The translations under genes were made by a program, and so were the position numbers. This document shows, piece after piece, positions 1 through 6,555 of a stretch of DNA of 11,142 bases. The notes below the pieces were generated by a model, which saw nothing but the letters and a program-made list of their open reading frames with translations, did no database searches and was not told the DNA's origin. Location of the stretch: positions 1 to 11,142 of the forward strand of contig CAJGDZ010000043.1 in assembly GCA_904502055.1 (NCBI GenBank). Reading direction: 5' to 3'. How positions within the stretch are numbered: position 1 is the stretch's first letter; every line of letters starts with the position of its first letter. This DNA comes from an uncultured Clostridia bacterium. Its GTDB lineage: Bacteria; Bacillota; Clostridia; Oscillospirales; CAG-272.

Positions 1-1172
1 ACGTCCTCCGATCGGTATTTTTTCTGCTTGATCGCCAAAACCGAGAAGATCATGGAGATCAGCGGCTTTGTGGTGATGTCGCTCTTTTCGGACATAAAGA
101 AGGGAATGCCCGCCTTCTCAAGCTCCGAGTCGAGAATGCCGCGATAGGACTCGGCGTTTCGGGTGACTACGGCAATATCACGGAAGCGATAGCCGTGCTC
201 CTGCACCAGTGAGAGAATTTGCGCCACCGTGGCCTTGGCCTCGGCATAGGCATCCGCGCAACGCATCAGCGTGAGAGCATCGGAGGTTTTGGGAGCTCCC
301 TCCGTTTTCTCTCCCTTGACGTGGAAATGCCAAAGATGCTCGGCAATTTCACGAAGCTCAGGTGCGGCAAAACGGTGAAAGTCGGATAGAGTCACGGTCT
401 CCACCTGCTCACCGACAAGCGCGTGCAGATGCTTGGACGTCTCGTTTACACTTGTAAGATAAAGATCGCTTGCCAAGGGGCCGCTTGAGAAAAGCGAAAG
501 GTAGACCTCGTCCGCCTGCGCGAGAATGCACTTCAGAATGCGATATTCCTGGGCGGTGAAGTCGGTGAAGGAGTCTATGTAGACGTGGTACCCCTCAAAG
601 AAGTTGTTTTTTTCAAGAAGCTCAGCCAGCTTTGCCAGATCATCGCTGGCATCATCGTAGGATTCGCGAACCATGCTCTCATACATCGAATAAATAAGCG
701 AAAGGTCACAGAGCTTGTTTTTAAAGGAGGTGTTGTCTTCTGCCTTTTTTGAGATCGCCTCCAGCCGTTCGGGGGTAATGTTGTAGGACTTGAGCTCGCC
801 GACCGCAGAGAGAAGGGCGGCAGGCATGGTGGGATCCTTGGCGGTTCGTCCACCGAATTCCCGGAGAAGCGGCGCCAGCTCCTTCAGTGCCTGCCACATA
901 AACAGCTCCTTCATGCCCGCAGTGATATAGTGGTAGGAAAGACCACCGTAAACGCGGAAGAGCTTGTTGGCAAGACGGGTGAAGTTGACCACCTCAAAAA
1001 TAAGCTGTGCGGAAGGGGGGAGAAGCGCTGACATGGTGCGCTCTACCTCCACGGTCTGTTGCTCGGGAACAATGAGGATCGCCTTTTGGCCGCGTGCGAT
1101 TTCCTCACGAATCCTTTGCGTGAAATGGGTCGTTTTTCCGGTTCCCGAAAGACCGTAGATCAAATGCAGCAT
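1..1172 (-). CDS. addB: ATP-dependent helicase/nuclease subunit B (AddB), N-terminal part, cut by window edge
   Basis: This is the first 390 codons of a protein that normally exceeds 1,100 residues; the rest lies beyond base 1. AddB pairs with AddA in the AddAB complex, which unwinds and resects double-strand breaks for RecA loading in Gram-positive bacteria. The protein opens with a Walker A loop at residues 7-14 (GLSGTGKT, K13), followed by a VPEQ strand-end motif and the family's 'V-NFTRLA...YGG' segment near residues 62-77. The C-terminal nuclease and its iron-sulfur cysteines are outside the window. The ATG at 1172-1170 has AAGGAGG (1183-1177) four bases upstream, overlapping the stop codon of the preceding gene, so the two are almost certainly co-transcribed. 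addA probably follows outside the window (inference). Identification is from family motifs and is firm. Confidence 0.9.
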   Translation of the reverse strand, partial: MLHLIYGLSGTGKTTHFTQRIREEIARGQKAILIVPEQQTVEVERTMSALLPPSAQLIFEVVNFTRLANKLFRVYGGLSYHYITAGMKELFMWQALKELAPLLREFGGRTAKDPTMPAALLSAVGELKSYNITPERLEAISKKAEDNTSFKNKLCDLSLIYSMYESMVRESYDDASDDLAKLAELLEKNNFFEGYHVYIDSFTDFTAQEYRILKCILAQADEVYLSLFSSGPLASDLYLTSVNETSKHLHALVGEQVETVTLSDFHRFAAPELREIAEHLWHFHVKGEKTEGAPKTSDALTLMRCADAYAEAKATVAQILSLVQEHGYRFRDIAVVTRNAESYRGILDSELEKAGIPFFMSEKSDITTKPLISMIFSVLAIKQKKYRSED

Positions 1173-1181
1173 AGTACCTCC

Positions 1182-1847
1182 TTAATAAACGAGCGTAAGG
1201 GATGCCTTGTTTTTGTCAAGAACAGCTCGCCTGAGTGAAAAATAATAGTGCTTGCGAAGAATATAAACGTTTTGTGCCTCCTTGCGGAGTAAAAAATAAA
1301 AGCGTTTTCCCGTGAGTCCCTTTCCCAGCCAAAAATGAGGGGAAACAATAAGCACGGTTGTGTTTTTTCTTTGGGAAAGCTCTTCAACGTGAGCACGCCA
1401 AAGCGATTCCGTGTCAAGCTCGCCTCCAAGCGTGGGGAAGAAGACAACGGTTTTTTGCCCTTCCAGAGCGCGGTGCATTCTTTTGTTTTCGCGTCGGTAG
1501 AAAACAAGGGCAGAAAAAGCAACGGTGGATGCCCCCAAAAGAACGAGCGGCAAAAGGATGAGAAGCCCGAGAACAATGACAAAAAAAGCAGTTCCGAGCT
1601 GAAGAAGCACCAGCAGATAGGAATAGATCCGAAAAAGCAGGGAGATCAGACGAAATTTGCGAAAGATGTCAAGATACCGCTGCCAAAAACCGTAGATCTG
1701 TGTTTTTTGGAGCAGAGAGGAAAGATACAAAAAATAATTGCGATTGGCAAGACTTCTCTCGGTATGCACACGCTCGGCAAGCCGATCGGAGAGCTTTTTC
1801 GGGAGATCCTCGGTTTTTTTATGTTGGGGCGTCTTTGGTGAGATCAT
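1182..1847 (-). CDS. Unrecognised membrane protein, 221 aa
   Basis: I do not recognise this protein. Residues 1-65 are charged and polar (many K, R, E), residues about 75-117 form one very long hydrophobic stretch that fits two closely spaced membrane helices, and residues 118-221 are a basic soluble tail with strand-like segments (KTVVFFPTLGGE, NTTVLIVSPHFW, NVYILRKHYYF). The tail hints at an alpha/beta fold but shows no catalytic motif I can name. The open frame extends further upstream to 2060 inside queG. I chose the ATG at 1847 because GGAG lies seven bases before it and the longer version would run through most of the queG C-terminal half. It overlaps queG by 29 nt and its stop codon sits inside the addB ribosome binding site, so it is the middle gene of an operon. 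A long open frame on the other strand (1335-1841) is judged a shadow. Confidence 0.72.
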   Translation of the reverse strand: MISPKTPQHKKTEDLPKKLSDRLAERVHTERSLANRNYFLYLSSLLQKTQIYGFWQRYLDIFRKFRLISLLFRIYSYLLVLLQLGTAFFVIVLGLLILLPLVLLGASTVAFSALVFYRRENKRMHRALEGQKTVVFFPTLGGELDTESLWRAHVEELSQRKNTTVLIVSPHFWLGKGLTGKRFYFLLRKEAQNVYILRKHYYFSLRRAVLDKNKASLTLVY

Positions 1848-2661
1848 TTCGTTTCTCCAATAAAGCGAGATTTCTCGAAATGACCTCCCGTCCGCGCCAG
1901 CTGTAGGCGCGCTTTGAGAATGCCTCGTCGTCCATCTGAGTAAGTATTTCCGCAGAGAGAAGAGCAAGTGTCTCCTCGTTAAAAAAGCCGATCGGAGAAT
2001 AAAGGGTTCCGCGCTTTTTTGCACTTGCGGTATAGGGACACACCTCTTGACAAAGGTCACAGCCCCACGCGCTTTTCCGATTTCGGATCACAGATTCCTC
2101 GCTTGGCGAAAGAACGCCTTTTTTCTGTGTCAGCGAAGAAAGGCAATCCGCACATTCCCCCGATTTTTGCGGGCAGATTTTTTGGCACGCGCCGCACCCG
2201 ATACAAGGAGAAATTTCCTGCGGTGAAGCCTCAAGAAGGGCATCGGTCAGGAGCTCTCCGATAAAAACGTAGGAGGAATATTTTTCGGTAATAAGAAGTC
2301 CGTTTTGGCCAATGACACCGAGGCCCGCCATCGCGGCGGCTCGCCGCTCGTCAATGGGGGAGTGGTCGGCAAAGGCGGCAAAACGGTTTTGCGGAAATTC
2401 TGCCCGAAGCGCTTCCAGTATTTTTTCGGTCAGCATCCTGAAATATAGATGATAGTCCTTTCCAACTGCATATGAGGAAAGATTCCGCTCGCCGTCGCAC
2501 GCCCGTGTATAATAGGGAATGGCAAAGAGGGCAACGCTTCCGCTCTGAATCCCGTAGCGCTCCAGAAGATGCGGCTTTTGAACGGTGCAAGCGTCAAGCG
2601 GCAAAAAACCAAAGCAATCGATCCTATTGGCAAGCAGAAGCTCGGAAATGCGTTTTTTCAA
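1819..2661 (-). CDS. Short QueG-like (epoxyqueuosine reductase family) iron-sulfur protein
   Basis: QueG reduces epoxyqueuosine to queuosine in the tRNA wobble position using cobalamin and two [4Fe-4S] clusters. Visible here are the FADHSPIDERRAA segment with the family's catalytic Asp (D99), the MAGLGVIGQNGLLI segment (residues 111-124), a ferredoxin-like C153-x2-C156-x2-C159-x3-C163, and a second set C173 ... C201-x2-C204-x3-C208. At 280 residues it is about 100 shorter than classical QueG and lacks the C-terminal HEAT-like region used for tRNA contact, so the substrate could differ; I withhold the gene symbol. The start is TTG at 2661, preceded by AAAGGGGGG six bases upstream; the ATG at 2683 is out of frame. 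It is the first gene of the minus-strand operon. No other queuosine gene is in the window. Confidence 0.85.
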   Translation of the reverse strand: MKKRISELLLANRIDCFGFLPLDACTVQKPHLLERYGIQSGSVALFAIPYYTRACDGERNLSSYAVGKDYHLYFRMLTEKILEALRAEFPQNRFAAFADHSPIDERRAAAMAGLGVIGQNGLLITEKYSSYVFIGELLTDALLEASPQEISPCIGCGACQKICPQKSGECADCLSSLTQKKGVLSPSEESVIRNRKSAWGCDLCQEVCPYTASAKKRGTLYSPIGFFNEETLALLSAEILTQMDDEAFSKRAYSWRGREVISRNLALLEKRNDLTKDAPT

Positions 2662-2667
2662 ATTTTT

Positions 2668-2676
2668 CCCCCCTTT
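2668..2676 (-). promoter_or_regulatory. Ribosome binding site of the QueG-like gene
   Basis: On the minus strand the sequence reads AAAGGGGGG, six bases before the TTG at 2661-2659. It supports the TTG start, since no in-frame ATG lies near. The run of six G deviates from the usual AGGAGG. Confidence 0.6.
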
Positions 2677-2701
2677 TTTTCATCCAATCTCTTTTTTTCT
2701 C

Positions 2702-2730
2702 ATTATAGCATATTTTGTGTCCGTTCACAA
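2702..2730 (-). promoter_or_regulatory. Promoter of the queG-like/membrane protein/addB operon
   Basis: Reading the minus strand, TTGTGA (2730-2725) and TATAAT (2707-2702) are separated by exactly 17 bases, and a TG one base upstream of the -10 box makes it an extended -10. This is a near-consensus housekeeping-sigma promoter. Expected transcription start is near 2695, about 34 bases before the TTG start. The -35 box overlaps inverted repeats (see 2715-2744), a position where a repressor could act. Confidence 0.78.
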
Positions 2731-2744
2731 GAAAAAAAACGGAC
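2715..2744. repeat. Overlapping inverted repeats in the divergent promoter region
   Basis: Two inverted repeats overlap here. TTGTG (2715-2719) and CACAA (2726-2730) flank six bases. GTCCGTT (2719-2725) and AACGGAC (2738-2744) are perfect 7-base arms around a 12-base, A-rich spacer. A further TTGTG lies at 2746-2750. They cover the -35 box of the minus-strand promoter and lie upstream of the htrA promoter, so an operator is possible. No terminator role is likely because no T-run follows on either strand in a useful place. Confidence 0.45.
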
Positions 2745-2803
2745 TTTGTGTGAAATTCAACTCTTTTTTATCAGACCTTCAAAATTTCGTCACAAAAGGG
2801 ATT

Positions 2804-2809
2804 TATAAT
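2804..2809 (+). promoter_or_regulatory. Probable -10 box of htrA
   Basis: A perfect TATAAT lies 32 bases before the htrA ATG at 2842, giving an expected transcription start near 2816. No good -35 hexamer is found at 16-18 bases upstream (AAAATT at 17) and there is no TG extension, so the promoter may depend on an activator or on another sigma factor's upstream contacts. Confidence 0.55.
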
Positions 2810-2825
2810 ACTAGCATAAAATGAG

Positions 2826-2833
2826 AAAGGTGG
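2826..2833 (+). promoter_or_regulatory. Ribosome binding site of htrA, deciding the start
   Basis: AAAGGTGG lies eight bases before the ATG at 2842. The in-frame ATG at 2821 lies only about five bases after the predicted transcription start and has no ribosome binding site, so 2842 is preferred and this sequence is untranslated leader. Confidence 0.65.
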
Positions 2834-2841
2834 GTACGTTT

Positions 2842-4224
2842 ATGAACAACCATCCCTTTGACAACGAAAGAAACGAGGAAAGAAATACGCCGACCGAGCC
2901 GTCGGAATATCCGATCTATTCTCGCGAATATAAGCCAAACGGCAATCAGTACAGTGAATACAGTCACGTGTATTCCTATTCCTCCGAGGAGGATCGGCGG
3001 GACAGTACGCGCACTCACACAAGACGCGGAATCGGTAAGATCATCGCACTTGTGGCGGTAGCCTTTGTTCTGTCACTTGCTATTTGTACGTTTGGAATTT
3101 TTCTTGCCGCTCGCAGTATTTTTTCCGGTGTGGACGCCCCTGACTCGGATTCGGGCCATTCGTCCAATCCGCAGCCGACACAGGGAGAACAGCTGCAGGA
3201 AAAGCCTGATGTTCCGAAGATCCCGGCGAATCAGGAGGTGTTTTTTGGCTCGGAGGATGAAACCAAGGTATATGTATCCGATTCGACCGGCGTGATGACG
3301 AAGGGCGAGATTGGGGACGCCGATCTTACCGTAGCAGATGTGGCAGCTCTTGTTGCCGACTCGGTGGTGGAGATCACAACCTCGGAAACCAGCTGGAACG
3401 GCATTGTATATGAGAACGGCGCGGGAAGCGGTGTGATCATCAACGATAGCGGTATCATTTTGACCAACCACCACGTCATTGACGGCGCAACGTATATCAC
3501 CGTTCGGTTGACAAGCGGAAGAACGTACGATGCGATTCTTGTAGCCTCGGATGTGGCATCCGATATCGCGGTTCTTAAGATTACCGCTGAGGAAAAACTG
3601 ACGGTTGCGGTCTTTGGTAACAGCGACAAGCTGATCGTTGGTGAGGAGGTTATTGCAATCGGCAACCCTCTGGGTGTGCTGGGAGGAACCGTTACCAATG
3701 GCATTATCAGCGCGCTTGAGCGAGAGGTGCGGATCGACAACGAGAAAATGGTGCTTCTCCAGCACAATGCCGCCGTCAGCCCGGGTAACTCAGGAGGGGC
3801 ACTTTTCAACATGAAGGGTGAGCTTATCGGCATTGTCAACGCCAAGTCCTCAACGACAGGTGCTGAGGGCATTGGTTTTGCCATTCCGATCAACACCGTT
3901 TTTTCGGTGTATAACGATCTTTTGAGCTACGGCTACGTTACCGGAAGACCCGACAGCGGCCTTACGCTGGAGACCGTGGTGCGCCGCGTGGGATATTTCT
4001 ACTATCAGTATGATGTTTGCATTGCAGCCTCGCGCTATACCGACGAACTGAAGTGCGGTGATATCGTGGCGTCCATTAACGGAAAAAAGCCGGCCGACAT
4101 CACCGAGGCACAGGCTCTTCTTTCGATCCACGGGATCGGCGATGAGGTCACGATCGTGGTGCTCAGAGGCGATGTGGAGCACACGGTAAAGCTTACCATT
4201 CGTGAATATACACCTGTTCAATAA
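2842..4224 (+). CDS. htrA: Membrane-anchored HtrA/DegP-family serine protease with PDZ domain
   Basis: A surface protease/chaperone that degrades misfolded exported proteins. The 460-residue protein has a cytoplasmic N-terminal tail (1-65) rich in Tyr, Ser and Glu, one membrane helix (about 66-90), a Pro/Ser/Gln-rich linker (about 98-130), a trypsin-like domain (about 165-360) and one C-terminal PDZ domain (about 380-455). The catalytic triad is H211 (TNHHV), D241 (SDIAVLK) and S317 (PGNSGG). The usual QTDAAINPGNSGG block reads QHNAAVSPGNSGG here. The PDZ part keeps the LKCGDIVASINGKKP core and carries two cysteines (C393, C405). The gene is single, divergent from the queG-like operon and closed by a terminator, just before a two-component operon that may control it (inference). 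The B. subtilis HtrA/HtrB/YyxA group is the nearest known layout. Confidence 0.95.
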   Translation: MNNHPFDNERNEERNTPTEPSEYPIYSREYKPNGNQYSEYSHVYSYSSEEDRRDSTRTHTRRGIGKIIALVAVAFVLSLAICTFGIFLAARSIFSGVDAPDSDSGHSSNPQPTQGEQLQEKPDVPKIPANQEVFFGSEDETKVYVSDSTGVMTKGEIGDADLTVADVAALVADSVVEITTSETSWNGIVYENGAGSGVIINDSGIILTNHHVIDGATYITVRLTSGRTYDAILVASDVASDIAVLKITAEEKLTVAVFGNSDKLIVGEEVIAIGNPLGVLGGTVTNGIISALEREVRIDNEKMVLLQHNAAVSPGNSGGALFNMKGELIGIVNAKSSTTGAEGIGFAIPINTVFSVYNDLLSYGYVTGRPDSGLTLETVVRRVGYFYYQYDVCIAASRYTDELKCGDIVASINGKKPADITEAQALLSIHGIGDEVTIVVLRGDVEHTVKLTIREYTPVQ

Positions 4225-4225
4225 G

Positions 4226-4254
4226 AAAAGGCCGCAGAAAAACTGCGGCTTTTT
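4226..4254 (+). terminator. Rho-independent terminator after htrA
   Basis: GCCGCAG (4231-4237) and CTGCGGC (4243-4249) form a perfect 7-bp GC-rich stem with an AAAAA loop, followed by TTTTT (4250-4254). An A-run precedes the stem, so the flanks can pair too. It begins seven bases after the htrA stop codon and separates htrA from the downstream operon. Confidence 0.93.
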
Positions 4255-4263
4255 CAAAAATCC

Positions 4264-4292
4264 TTGAAATTTTGTTAAAAATATATTATAAT
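4264..4292 (+). promoter_or_regulatory. Promoter of the response regulator-kinase-sortase operon
   Basis: TTGAAA (4264-4269) and TATAAT (4287-4292) are separated by 17 bases, a near-perfect housekeeping promoter, starting only ten bases after the htrA terminator. Expected transcription start is near 4299, leaving a leader of about 23 bases. The 9-mer GAAATTTTG (4266-4274) overlaps the -35 box and occurs in reverse orientation upstream of htrA (2780-2788). Confidence 0.85.
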
Positions 4293-4321
4293 ATTCTAAG
4301 TATGACCGAAGGGGGAGCTCT

Positions 4322-5011
4322 ATGTACCACATTTTAATTGTAGATGACGAGGTCAGGATCCGCAGTATGATCCGAAAGTATGCCGAGTTTGAGGGGCATC
4401 GGGTGACCGAGGCCGGTGACGGCATGCAGGCGGTGTATCTTTGCCGAAATGAGGAATTTGATATCGTGATCATGGACATTATGATGCCGGAGCTGGATGG
4501 CTTTTCGGCTTGTCGCGAGATTCGAAAAACATCGCAGATCCCCATTATTATGCTTTCGGCACGCGGCGAGGAGTACGATAAGATCAACGCCTTCAGCCTC
4601 GGAGTGGACGACTATGTGGTCAAGCCCTTTTCGCCCAAGGAGCTGATGCTTCGCGTGGAGGCGGTAATGAAGCGCTCCAAACGGTCGGAGCCGTCTCGCC
4701 CGCAAAACGAGGTGTTTGAAATGGACGGCGGAAGGCTGAAGGCGGATATCACAGCGCGTATCGTTTACATTGATGGCGAGCGTGTGGATATGTCGCCCAA
4801 GGAATACGATCTGTTTTTCTATCTTTTGACCAATCAGAATGTTGCACTTACCCGCGAAAAGCTGATCTGTGAGGTGTGGGGCTATGATTTTTATGGCGAC
4901 GCCCGCACGCTGGACACCCACATTAAGCTTTTGCGAAAAAATTTGGGGCGATACGCCGACTGCATTGTCACGCTTCGCGGCGTGGGATACCGATTTGAAG
5001 AAAAAAACTAA
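4322..5011 (+). CDS. OmpR/PhoB-family two-component response regulator
   Basis: A 229-residue transcription factor activated by phosphorylation. The receiver domain (about 2-118) has the acidic pair D8/D9, phospho-acceptor D52 (IMDIMMPELDG), switch residue S79 and K101 (VVKPFSP). A short linker (about 119-130) leads to a winged-helix DNA-binding domain (about 131-227) with DMSPKEYDLFFYLLTN, the recognition-helix region TRLxTHIKLLRKNL-like (RTLDTHIKLLRKNL) and the closing TLRGVGYRFE hairpin. It is first in an operon with its own promoter; GGGGGAG lies just upstream of the ATG. The kinase starts 23 bases after the stop. Which regulon it controls cannot be read from the protein; the adjacent htrA and the sortase in its own operon are the obvious candidates. 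Confidence 0.95.
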   Translation: MYHILIVDDEVRIRSMIRKYAEFEGHRVTEAGDGMQAVYLCRNEEFDIVIMDIMMPELDGFSACREIRKTSQIPIIMLSARGEEYDKINAFSLGVDDYVVKPFSPKELMLRVEAVMKRSKRSEPSRPQNEVFEMDGGRLKADITARIVYIDGERVDMSPKEYDLFFYLLTNQNVALTREKLICEVWGYDFYGDARTLDTHIKLLRKNLGRYADCIVTLRGVGYRFEEKN

Positions 5012-5020
5012 GCCATAAAA

Positions 5021-5027
5021 AAGGGGG
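5021..5027 (+). promoter_or_regulatory. Ribosome binding site of the sensor kinase
   Basis: AAGGGGG lies seven bases before the TTG at 5035. It supports TTG as start; the nearby GTG at 5027 is out of frame and no in-frame ATG exists before the first membrane helix. Confidence 0.6.
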
Positions 5028-5034
5028 TGTCGTT

Positions 5035-6555
5035 TTGAAAAATCAAATACAGAAAAGAAAAAGCGGCATCCGTGTGAAGTGGAAGCTTTTGGCCTTTTTG
5101 TTGTCCTTTGCCGCTTTTATGCTTGTGGTGATATGGGTCTTTCAGATCCATATGCTCGGCAGCTTTTATCGGAATGCCAAATACCGCGAGCTGGATACGA
5201 TATCCAAGATTCTGGAAAGCTGTCTTGGTACGGATGCGCTCGGCGAGGCGGTCGAGTCCTGCGCCAAGGAGTATGACACCTGCATCCGTATTTTCAAACG
5301 GACGGAGGGAAACGTTTTTGTGGAGGCGGCAAGTGCCGATGTAACATCGGACTGCACCATTCATCATTTGAAAGAGGAAAAGCTTCAATATTATTATAAG
5401 CAGACCTTGCTTGGTGACGGAAGCTACACCGAGAACAATGAGATCGACCAGGGTCCCGGGCACTTTTGGGCGGAAGGTGAAGCCAAGCTTTTTGAGGTGT
5501 TTGACCGTGATGAAAAGATCTATGGTATCGTTCACAATCTTTTTGTCACCTCCGAGGATGGTACGCAGTATATGGTGATGCTGAATTCGGTTTTGACTCC
5601 GGTAAATGCTACGGTAAAAACCTTGAAAACACAGTTTACGTGGATCTGCCTTACGCTGCTTGTCGGAGCTATGGTATTTGCCTATTTGATCTCCCGCAAC
5701 ATCTCCCGTCCGCTTGTTGAGATGAACAAAGCGGCAAAGCAGCTGGCACGCGGCCACTATGACGCCGATTTTAAAGGAACGGGATACCGTGAGATCTGCG
5801 AGCTGGGAGACAGTCTGAACTACGCATCCTCCGAGCTTTCCAAGGTGGACAGCCTTCAGCGCGAGCTGATAGCCAACGTATCGCATGACCTCAGAACACC
5901 GCTCACTCTGATCAAGGGCTACGGCGAGATGATGCGAGACATTCAGGAGGAAAATACGCCGGAGAATATGCAGGTTATCGTTGATGAAACCACACATCTG
6001 AGTGATCTCGTTACCGACCTGCTTGACCTTTCTAAGCTTCGCGCCGGCTCGCGCAAGCCTGCCTACGAGTCCTTCGATCTTACCGAAACCATCCGGGATG
6101 TTATGGCGAGATATGACCGCCTTGTCGGGGGGGATGGCTATGACATTTCGTTTGAATATCAAAAAAATGTTACCGTCCGTGCCGATCGGATGATGCTGCT
6201 TCAGGTGGTCTACAATCTGATCAACAATGCCATAAACTATGCGGGCAAGGATAAGCGCGTTCGCGTGGTCCAGGCATTGAGAGGGGAATCGGTCAGGATC
6301 TCGGTTACGGATGACGGAGAGGGAATTGCTCCCGAGGATATTGCACTGATCTGGGACAGATACTACCGTGTGGATACCACGCACAAGCGAAGTGTGGTTG
6401 GCTCAGGCCTTGGGCTATCCATCGTCAAGGGCATTCTGGAGCTTCACGGCGCACATTACGGCGTGGAGTCAGCCAAGGGACACGGCAGTACGTTCTGGTT
6501 TGAAATCAAATATGAAAAAACCGAGGATATAGGAGGAAACGGGCGTGAAGAATAG
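5035..6555 (+). CDS. Membrane sensor histidine kinase (HAMP, HisKA, HATPase)
   Basis: The 506-residue partner of the response regulator just upstream. It has a membrane helix at about 17-38, an extracellular sensor region (about 39-199), a second helix (about 200-220), a HAMP linker (about 220-272), a HisKA dimerisation domain with phospho-acceptor H284 (NVSHDLRTPL) and an ATP-binding domain with N box (NLINNAINYA, 394-403), G1 box DDGEGI (426-431), F-box-like WDRYYRVD (440-447) and G2 box GSGLGLS (456-462). The sensor region holds four cysteines (C63, C76, C83, C107) but no sensor fold I can name. The start is TTG with a good ribosome binding site. The 3' end overlaps the sortase gene by 11 nt, so the two are translationally linked. 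Signal unknown. Confidence 0.94.
   Translation: MKNQIQKRKSGIRVKWKLLAFLLSFAAFMLVVIWVFQIHMLGSFYRNAKYRELDTISKILESCLGTDALGEAVESCAKEYDTCIRIFKRTEGNVFVEAASADVTSDCTIHHLKEEKLQYYYKQTLLGDGSYTENNEIDQGPGHFWAEGEAKLFEVFDRDEKIYGIVHNLFVTSEDGTQYMVMLNSVLTPVNATVKTLKTQFTWICLTLLVGAMVFAYLISRNISRPLVEMNKAAKQLARGHYDADFKGTGYREICELGDSLNYASSELSKVDSLQRELIANVSHDLRTPLTLIKGYGEMMRDIQEENTPENMQVIVDETTHLSDLVTDLLDLSKLRAGSRKPAYESFDLTETIRDVMARYDRLVGGDGYDISFEYQKNVTVRADRMMLLQVVYNLINNAINYAGKDKRVRVVQALRGESVRISVTDDGEGIAPEDIALIWDRYYRVDTTHKRSVVGSGLGLSIVKGILELHGAHYGVESAKGHGSTFWFEIKYEKTEDIGGNGREE

Noticed and set aside
1335..1841. 168-codon plus-strand frame opposite the membrane protein
   Set aside because: Lysine/glutamine-rich with no recognisable domain, no promoter or ribosome binding site, and inside a minus-strand operon whose junctions fit the opposite strand. 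It is the only shadow here that deserves a second thought, since the gene it opposes is unrecognised.
1848..2060. N-terminal extension of the membrane protein to 2060
   Set aside because: It would run through the coding sequence of the QueG-like iron-sulfur region in another frame and lacks a ribosome binding site; the ATG at 1847 has GGAG seven bases upstream.
2713..2730. Rex-type operator (TTGTGAA-N4-TTCACAA)
   Set aside because: The right half TTCACAA is perfect, but the left half is out of register by two bases, so the 18-base symmetric site is not formed.
3073..3896. Two minus-strand frames (230 and 221 codons) opposite htrA
   Set aside because: Both oppose a complete HtrA catalytic triad region and have low-complexity sequences without motifs; typical shadows.
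5008..6384. 458-codon open frame on the minus strand opposite the sensor kinase
   Set aside because: It lies wholly opposite a gene with every histidine-kinase motif, shows no domain or membrane logic of its own, and is explained by the codon composition of the true gene.
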